DNA of 22,498 nucleotides, from contig JAYMTF010001570.1 of NCBI GenBank assembly GCA_036897485.1, positions 1-22,498 on the forward strand. Reading direction: 5' to 3'. The notes below the pieces were generated by a model. It searched no databases. It had not been told where the DNA came from and saw nothing but the letters and a program-made list of their open reading frames with translations. This document shows positions 21,301-22,498 of this stretch, in pieces. Position 1 is the first letter of the stretch. Each line of letters starts with the position of its first letter. Made by a program: the position numbers and the translations under genes. Source of the stretch: Pelargonium nanum (Eukaryota > Streptophyta > Magnoliopsida > Geraniales > Geraniaceae).

Positions 21301-22101
21301 GACGTAAAGAGAAAAACACTTAAACAAGCAAAATGAATGAAAAACTATCTGCTAACTCATAGAACTATCAACATACTCTTGAGCATGGAACTCTCATACT
21401 TTCCAAAACCTAATTGTTGTAAGCCTATAAACTACACAAATCAAACAAACATCTAAAGAGTAATCTGCTACCATGTGATCCCTGAGCTGACAAGCCTTAG
21501 ATTTGCAGATCTCTAGAAACATCATCTTTATCAAGGGCTGCTAGAGATTGTATATGCATATAATCTGATTTCTAGTATCAATTATCAATAGATGCCTAAA
21601 TATTCCAAGTATATGTTGCTATTGACATATATGATAGAATTAAGAACATTGAGCAAGCAGCAGACAGCCAAAACCTCCATGTTGCAACAGAAATGTCTAT
21701 ATGCAACATGTGACAAATACAATGGTACATTCGCCAAAATTGAGTTCAATAAAATAGCATAAACCAAACATTTATAGAATGCACTACCCTATGCCGATTA
21801 TCATGACAACAATCAAAATGAAGTGCAGCCAGTGTACAAAATGTATATGTGACGTCCCAAATACAATGGTAATTCGCCAAAATTGACTGCAGAATGTGAA
21901 CATAAACCAAACTGTTATGAAATGCATTACCTTTTGCCAATTGTCATTACAACAATCAAACCAAGAACACGCACAACATCTTCTGGAATCATCATTTGTT
22001 GGAATTTTCGGGAGATGTTTTACCATAATGAAGTCCTCTTTCAGCTTAGGACCATACTCTGGTGAAAATGACAGCTTTGAAACCTCCAAAAACTTGCAAA
22101 C
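6063..22101 (-). CDS. PLDZETA1: Phospholipase D zeta (PX-PH type), 5' exons outside window
   Basis: Hydrolyses membrane phospholipids such as phosphatidylcholine to phosphatidic acid. The zeta class carries PX and PH domains instead of C2 and acts at endomembranes in trafficking, auxin and phosphate-starvation responses (family knowledge). Sixteen exons join in frame: 22101-21931, 21180-21007, 20174-19932, 19829-19713, 17511-17372, 17255-17106, 16452-16296, 16214-15705, 14699-14589, 12055-11909, 11829-11632, 11472-11371, 6950-6819, 6649-6584, 6479-6418, 6312-6063 (909 codons plus stop). Visible domains: PH (about 20-145), HKD1 HHEKLVIVD (284-292), variable linker (about 400-540), HKD2 HSKVMIIDD (710-718), and the C-terminal tail ending YYASPQVFH. 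Arabidopsis PLD zeta proteins have about 1050-1100 residues, so roughly 190 N-terminal residues including PX are off the right edge. No frameshift or stop is seen. Zeta1 is favoured over zeta2 from recalled similarity only. Confidence 0.93.
6418..6479 (-). CDS. PLDZETA1: PLD zeta exon 15 (residues 807-827)
   Basis: A small exon of 62 nt encoding [20 protein letters not shown] plus two bases of an Arg codon. Acceptor GACAG|ACG, donor AG|GTATGT. It is found by splice logic and family match because it is too short to stand out as an ORF. Confidence 0.9.
6584..6649 (-). CDS. PLDZETA1: PLD zeta exon 14 (residues 785-806)
   Basis: A 66-nt exon encoding SQIIDP and [12 protein letters not shown], both conserved. 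Acceptor ATCAG|ATG, donor AAG|GTGAGC, phase 0. Confidence 0.9.
6650..6818 (-). other. PLD zeta intron 13 with exon-like echo
   Basis: A 169-nt intron. At 6724-6748 it contains 25 bases matching the last part of exon 13 (6821-6845) at 20 of 25 positions, including the CTTGGTATT core encoding HLGI. Confidence 0.7.
6819..6950 (-). CDS. PLDZETA1: PLD zeta exon 13 (residues 741-784)
   Basis: [20 protein letters not shown], then [14 protein letters not shown]. It is 132 nt, phase 0; acceptor TTTCAG|ATT. The donor is placed at GGG|GTTAGT because exon 14 then continues with SQIIDP at the position relatives show. Confidence 0.87.
7412..7604. mobile_element. MITE with long terminal inverted repeats
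   Basis: The left arm starts GGTAGTGTTTGAATTAAA and runs through AATCAAGAATTGGAATGGGA. The right arm, read in reverse complement, starts GGTAGCATTTGGATTTAAA and runs through AATCAAGAATCGGAATGGAA. In the inner 30 bases the arms differ at three positions. Almost the whole element folds back on itself. The target duplication is not clear and the superfamily is unassigned. Confidence 0.65.
7948..8158 (+). mobile_element. Old copia-type LTR remnant followed by a primer binding site
   Basis: About 198 bp ending in TTACA, directly followed by TGGTATCAAAGCC (8146-8158), which matches the initiator-Met tRNA primer site of plant copia elements (usual form TGGTATCAGAGC) with small changes. A segment at about 9772-9983 is a diverged partner: CATGACATATGA, TAGAATAGT.TAAT and CCATA.ATTA occur in the same order. 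Borders are approximate, and the start at TGTAAG is a guess. Confidence 0.5.
8255..8505. mobile_element. Stowaway-like MITE
   Basis: The left end CTCCCTCTGTCCCAAATGAGTGTC, flanked by TA, is the classic Stowaway terminus. The right end, in reverse complement, reads GACCGTCCAAAATGAGTATC and is decayed at its tip. The body is AT-rich and non-coding. Confidence 0.65.
8694..8846 (+). repeat. 5' LTR of compact copia element
   Basis: Begins TGTTAGAATTTATG, includes the TATA-like ACTATAAAATTGGGC and ends TTTCACA. It is equal in length to the 3' LTR. Confidence 0.88.
8847..8858 (+). promoter_or_regulatory. Primer binding site (initiator-Met tRNA)
   Basis: TGGTATCAGAGC directly abuts the 5' LTR. It is the standard minus-strand primer site of plant Ty1/copia elements. 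Confidence 0.9.
8965..9540 (+). pseudogene. Copia RNase H region, degenerate
   Basis: The open part to about 9246 reads like the C-terminal RT / RNase H part of a copia polyprotein: [39 protein letters not shown] and [19 protein letters not shown]. The NADWA Asp and the SSVEA Glu are kept. A stop/frameshift follows near 9247. Similarity goes on in other frames ([14 protein letters not shown], then KITPMKL), with an indel at the usual DNQAA position where the Asp is lost. Further breaks follow up to the tract before the 3' LTR. It is non-functional. Confidence 0.85.
9543..9551 (+). promoter_or_regulatory. Polypurine tract
   Basis: GAGGGGGAG ends exactly one base before the TG of the 3' LTR, as plus-strand priming requires. 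Confidence 0.85.
9552..9704 (+). repeat. 3' LTR of compact copia element
   Basis: Begins TGTTAGAATCCCTG and ends ATTTCACA. It is collinear with 8694-8846 at about 87-88% identity by my count. Confidence 0.88.
9772..9983 (+). mobile_element. Diverged LTR-like segment, possible partner of 7948-8145
   Basis: Shares ordered blocks with the LTR remnant at 7948-8145, such as 'tagaatagtgtaatttgttccatatatta' against 'tagaatagtttaatctgatccatagatta', and a CCTATATAAAGG TATA-like box. It is preceded by a purine-rich AGGAGGAGA. If it is the 3' LTR of that element, the copia element at 8694-9704 is nested inside it. Confidence 0.4.
10559..10975 (+). pseudogene. LINE-type RNase H-like domain, one in-frame stop
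   Basis: Reads [18 protein letters not shown], then an SGRWMVYY strand, [16 protein letters not shown], a TGA stop (10748-10750), and in the same frame [14 protein letters not shown] and [14 protein letters not shown]. This is the RNase H-like domain (RVT_3 type) found at the C-terminus of plant L1-type LINEs and in related single genes. The acidic residues expected for catalysis (SDG, AEF, VDS, ADV) are all present. Upstream reverse transcriptase is not recognisable. It lies antisense to PLD zeta within intron 12. Confidence 0.75.
11371..11472 (-). CDS. PLDZETA1: PLD zeta exon 12 (residues 707-740), HKD motif 2
   Basis: Contains the second catalytic HxKxxxxD (HSKVMIID, residues 710-717), followed by [19 protein letters not shown]. 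The residues just after the motif read DCICLIG, where relatives usually have a less Cys-rich segment. It is 102 nt, phase 0; the donor GAG|GTACCA opens the 4.4-kb transposon-filled intron. Confidence 0.94.
11632..11829 (-). CDS. PLDZETA1: PLD zeta exon 11 (residues 641-706)
   Basis: [17 protein letters not shown] and [14 protein letters not shown] precede the second HKD motif. It is 198 nt, phase 0; acceptor AACAG|GGT, donor CAG|GTATTT. Confidence 0.93.
11909..12055 (-). CDS. PLDZETA1: PLD zeta exon 10 (residues 592-640)
   Basis: [12 protein letters not shown], the helix [15 protein letters not shown] and the strand [12 protein letters not shown]. It is 147 nt, phase 0; acceptor CCAG|AAT, donor CAG|GTTCTA. 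Confidence 0.92.
13692..13710. repeat. Target-site duplication, left copy of SINE
   Basis: ACTTACCCTGATTGCATAA, matched 17 of 19 by 13860-13878 on the other side of the SINE. Confidence 0.85.
13711..13859 (-). mobile_element. Au-like tRNA-derived SINE
   Basis: On the plus strand it reads GGTGGCTTAGTGCACGAGGC, then GGGGAGGG, AGAGGCTATTTCCCTAAC, GACCTGTGACTTC and TGTTGCGCCAAGTCTC, collinear with the plant Au SINE in reverse. On the minus strand it starts with a box-A-like TTGGCGCAACAGTAAGTTG and ends CCCTTTTTT. It is flanked by 19-bp target duplications, ACTTACCCTGATTGCATAA (13692-13710) and ACTTACCCCAATTGCATAA (13860-13878), with two mismatches. The box B is decayed. Confidence 0.85.
13860..13878. 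repeat. Target-site duplication, right copy of SINE
   Basis: ACTTACCCCAATTGCATAA, the partner of 13692-13710. Confidence 0.85.
13927..14036 (+). mobile_element. Probable 5'-truncated tRNA-like SINE
   Basis: GGTTCGAGCC at 13967-13976 matches the Pol III box B. It is followed by about 20 bases and then an A-rich tail with AAAT units (13998-14030). CTAGAAAA occurs on both sides (13919-13926 and 14037-14044), a plausible target duplication. No box A is seen, so this is either truncated or a degraded tRNA-like fragment. Confidence 0.45.
14589..14699 (-). CDS. PLDZETA1: PLD zeta exon 9 (residues 555-591)
   Basis: [19 protein letters not shown] and [10 protein letters not shown] begin the second catalytic repeat. 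It is 111 nt, phase 0; acceptor TTTCAG|GTA, donor GAG|GTATAT. Confidence 0.92.
14700..15704 (-). other. PLD zeta intron 8
   Basis: A 1-kb AT-rich intron between the linker exon and the second catalytic half. I see no recognisable element or extra exon. Confidence 0.75.
15705..16214 (-). CDS. PLDZETA1: PLD zeta exon 8 (residues 385-554), variable linker
   Basis: The longest visible exon (510 nt). It starts with [26 protein letters not shown] and ends with [11 protein letters not shown], both conserved in the family. Between them is a Ser/Asp/Lys-rich, low-complexity loop ([30 protein letters not shown]) that separates the two catalytic halves and is probably disordered. Confidence 0.93.
16296..16452 (-). 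CDS. PLDZETA1: PLD zeta exon 7 (residues 332-384)
   Basis: Encodes [19 protein letters not shown] and the strongly conserved [19 protein letters not shown] followed by [11 protein letters not shown]. It is 157 nt, completing the Arg codon and ending in phase 0. Confidence 0.93.
16453..17105 (-). other. PLD zeta intron 6
   Basis: A 653-nt intron with a (GA)n microsatellite at about 16559-16574 and a small Stowaway-like MITE at 16799-16905; otherwise AT-rich. Confidence 0.75.
16799..16905. mobile_element. Small Stowaway-like MITE
   Basis: The left end CTCTCTCTATCCCAAAATTTACT, after TA, pairs with a right end that in reverse complement reads CTCCCTGCATCCCAGATCACTTA. About 107 bp, non-coding. 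Confidence 0.55.
17106..17255 (-). CDS. PLDZETA1: PLD zeta exon 6 (residues 282-332), HKD motif 1
   Basis: Contains the first catalytic HxKxxxxD (HEKLVIVD, residues 285-292), then [16 protein letters not shown] and [10 protein letters not shown]. His285 would act with the HKD2 His in phosphatidyl-enzyme chemistry. It is 150 nt with split codons at both ends (Trp, Arg). Confidence 0.94.
17372..17511 (-). CDS. PLDZETA1: PLD zeta exon 5 (residues 236-282)
   Basis: [17 protein letters not shown] and [17 protein letters not shown] lead directly into the first HKD motif. It is 140 nt and ends with two bases of the Trp codon completed in the next exon. Acceptor GCAG|ATT, donor TG|GTATGC. Confidence 0.92.
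17512..19712 (-). other. PLD zeta intron 4, 2.2 kb
   Basis: AT-rich intron. The only element I can delimit is the short inverted-repeat unit at 18485-18607. The open frames here show no family similarity. Confidence 0.7.
18485..18607. mobile_element. Short inverted-terminal element
   Basis: GGGGCAGACCTA at 18485-18496 is mirrored by TAGGTCCACCCC at 18596-18607 (10 of 12 positions). The 123-bp body is AT-rich. 'GGGGCGGACCTA'-type ends recur in plant genomes. No target duplication is obvious. Confidence 0.45.
19713..19829 (-). CDS. PLDZETA1: PLD zeta exon 4 (residues 197-235)
   Basis: [17 protein letters not shown] is the conserved first strand region of the catalytic domain, followed by [17 protein letters not shown]. 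It is 117 nt, phase 0; acceptor TGCAG|ATA, donor CAG|GTATTG. Confidence 0.92.
19932..20174 (-). CDS. PLDZETA1: PLD zeta exon 3 (residues 116-196)
   Basis: Completes the PH domain ([26 protein letters not shown]) and begins the catalytic half with [20 protein letters not shown] and [16 protein letters not shown]. It is 243 nt, phase 0; acceptor AAAG|GTG, donor GAG|GTTTGT. Confidence 0.92.
20175..21006 (-). other. PLD zeta intron 2
   Basis: An 832-nt intron; a Stowaway-like MITE fills 20596-20806 and the rest is AT-rich with no further element seen. Confidence 0.75.
20596..20806. mobile_element. Stowaway-like MITE flanked by TA
   Basis: The left end CTCCATCAGTTCAAATTAACAGT and the right end, in reverse complement CTCCCTCTCTTTCAAAATAACTG, form terminal inverted repeats. 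TA precedes the left end (20594-20595) and follows the right end (20807-20808), as Stowaway insertions do. 211 bp, non-coding. Confidence 0.65.
21007..21180 (-). CDS. PLDZETA1: PLD zeta exon 2 (residues 58-115), PH domain
   Basis: [18 protein letters not shown] and [15 protein letters not shown] form PH-domain strands; the exon ends at NPLRHAFK. Acceptor GCAG|GTG, donor AAG|GTAGGT. It is 174 nt, phase 0. Confidence 0.92.
21181..21930 (-). other. PLD zeta intron 1 (first complete visible intron)
   Basis: A 750-nt intron. The part next to the donor carries one copy (21710-21817) of a tandem duplication whose other copy spans the exon/intron border (21849-21960). The rest is AT-rich. Confidence 0.75.
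21710..21817 (-). repeat. Diverged copy of the exon 1 3' edge and donor region
   Basis: Collinear with 21849-21960: GTGAC..AAATACAATGGTA, ATTCGCCAAAATTGA, ATAAACCAAAC and GACAACAATCAAA occur in the same order, with the copies offset by about 143 bp. On the minus strand the copy still encodes an exon-like FDCCHDN against FDCCNDN in the real exon, followed by a GTAGTG in place of the real donor GTAATG. Confidence 0.75.
21931..22101 (-). CDS. PLDZETA1: PLD zeta visible exon 1 (residues 1-57)
   Basis: Encodes the PX-PH linker ([21 protein letters not shown]) and the start of the PH domain, with a Cys-rich stretch [18 protein letters not shown]. Acceptor TTGTAG|GTT at 22101, donor AAAG|GTAATG at 21931, phase 0 at both ends. 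The last ~30 bases and donor are echoed 143 bp further into the intron. Confidence 0.92.
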
Positions 22102-22498
22102 CTACAACGCAGAATATCTCTTTTTTAATATAGGTAGTCATAGTTTTATATTATGGAGTCAGATGTGCACAGATATTTAAAGCACTAAACACATAAAACC
22201 CAATGTATTAACCTATCATAACAGTATGAGACTTGAGTGGGTTGTGACGGTTTTCAACCAAGAACTGTTAAGACCATCCTTCTTGGGCCTAAAATCCAAA
22301 ACTGATTCAATAACTCTTGACTAAAAGATTTATATTGCTTTGGAAAAAGTTAATCCGAGCCTAATTTTCACCGAATCACAAACAATGCCACATATGGGTA
22401 CATAGGGCTGTTCATTTGGCCCGGACCGGTCCGACCCGGACCGGACCCGGACCGGACCCGGACCGGTTGCATACCGGGCTGCAGCCCGGACCGGACCG
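22102..22498 (-). other. PLD zeta intron sequence running off the right edge
   Basis: It lies upstream of the acceptor at 22102, so it is intronic, assuming the gene continues as relatives do. No PX-domain exon is recognisable here. The last ~95 bases enter a GC-rich repeat. Confidence 0.65.
22404..22498. mobile_element. hAT-like terminus with GC-rich tandem repeat, cut by window edge
   Basis: TAGGGCTGTTCATTTGGCCCGG resembles hAT-type ends of small plant elements. It is followed by repeats of CCGGACCGGACC / GACCCGGACCGG and a self-complementary GGACCGGTCC. GC content jumps far above the surroundings. The other end is outside the window. Confidence 0.5.

Noticed and set aside
1..22498. CRISPR arrays, operons, phage or bacterial defence genes
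   Set aside because: The sequence is a plant nuclear locus with spliced genes; no regular spacer-repeat pattern or prokaryotic gene layout is present.

Overview
This is nuclear DNA of a flowering plant, most likely a eudicot. It is AT-rich, its genes are split by GT-AG introns, and its introns carry typical angiosperm transposons: Ty1/copia, a plant LINE-type RNase H, a tRNA-derived SINE, Stowaway-like MITEs and hAT-like ends. The species cannot be named from the window.

Two protein-coding genes are visible, both on the minus strand and arranged head to tail. The left one (4533 to 2210, four exons, 359 residues) is a complete protein phosphatase 2C of the plant clade E / EGR type. The right one (22101 to 6063, sixteen visible exons, 909 codons plus stop) is the PH-domain-to-C-terminus part of a phospholipase D zeta. 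Its PX-encoding 5' exons lie beyond the right edge. All exon joins keep frame, both HKD motifs are present, and the protein ends in the family-typical C-terminus, so the gene looks functional.

Layout: 1-2209 intergenic; 2210-4533 PP2C, with small hAT/MITE-like insertions in intron 1; 4534-6062 intergenic, holding the PP2C promoter side, an AACACGA-rich repeat and the PLD 3' flank with a hexamer microsatellite; 6063-22101 PLD zeta. The intron between PLD exons 12 and 13 (4.4 kb) is a transposon trap. It holds a long-TIR MITE, an old copia LTR pair, a Stowaway-like MITE, a shrunken copia element with both LTRs, PBS and PPT, and a LINE-type RNase H fragment. Other PLD introns hold an Au-like SINE with a 19-bp target-site duplication, more MITEs, and two places where an exon's 3' edge is echoed inside the following intron. 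The right edge enters a GC-rich tandem repeat behind a hAT-like terminus.

Functionally, PLD zeta makes phosphatidic acid from phospholipids at membranes, and the PP2C removes phosphate from Ser/Thr of signalling proteins. Both belong to plant signalling, but nothing in the window shows that they act together. I found no bacterial-style system, CRISPR array or clearly new gene system. The more interesting items are the exon-edge duplications, the minimal copia derivative and the edge repeat.
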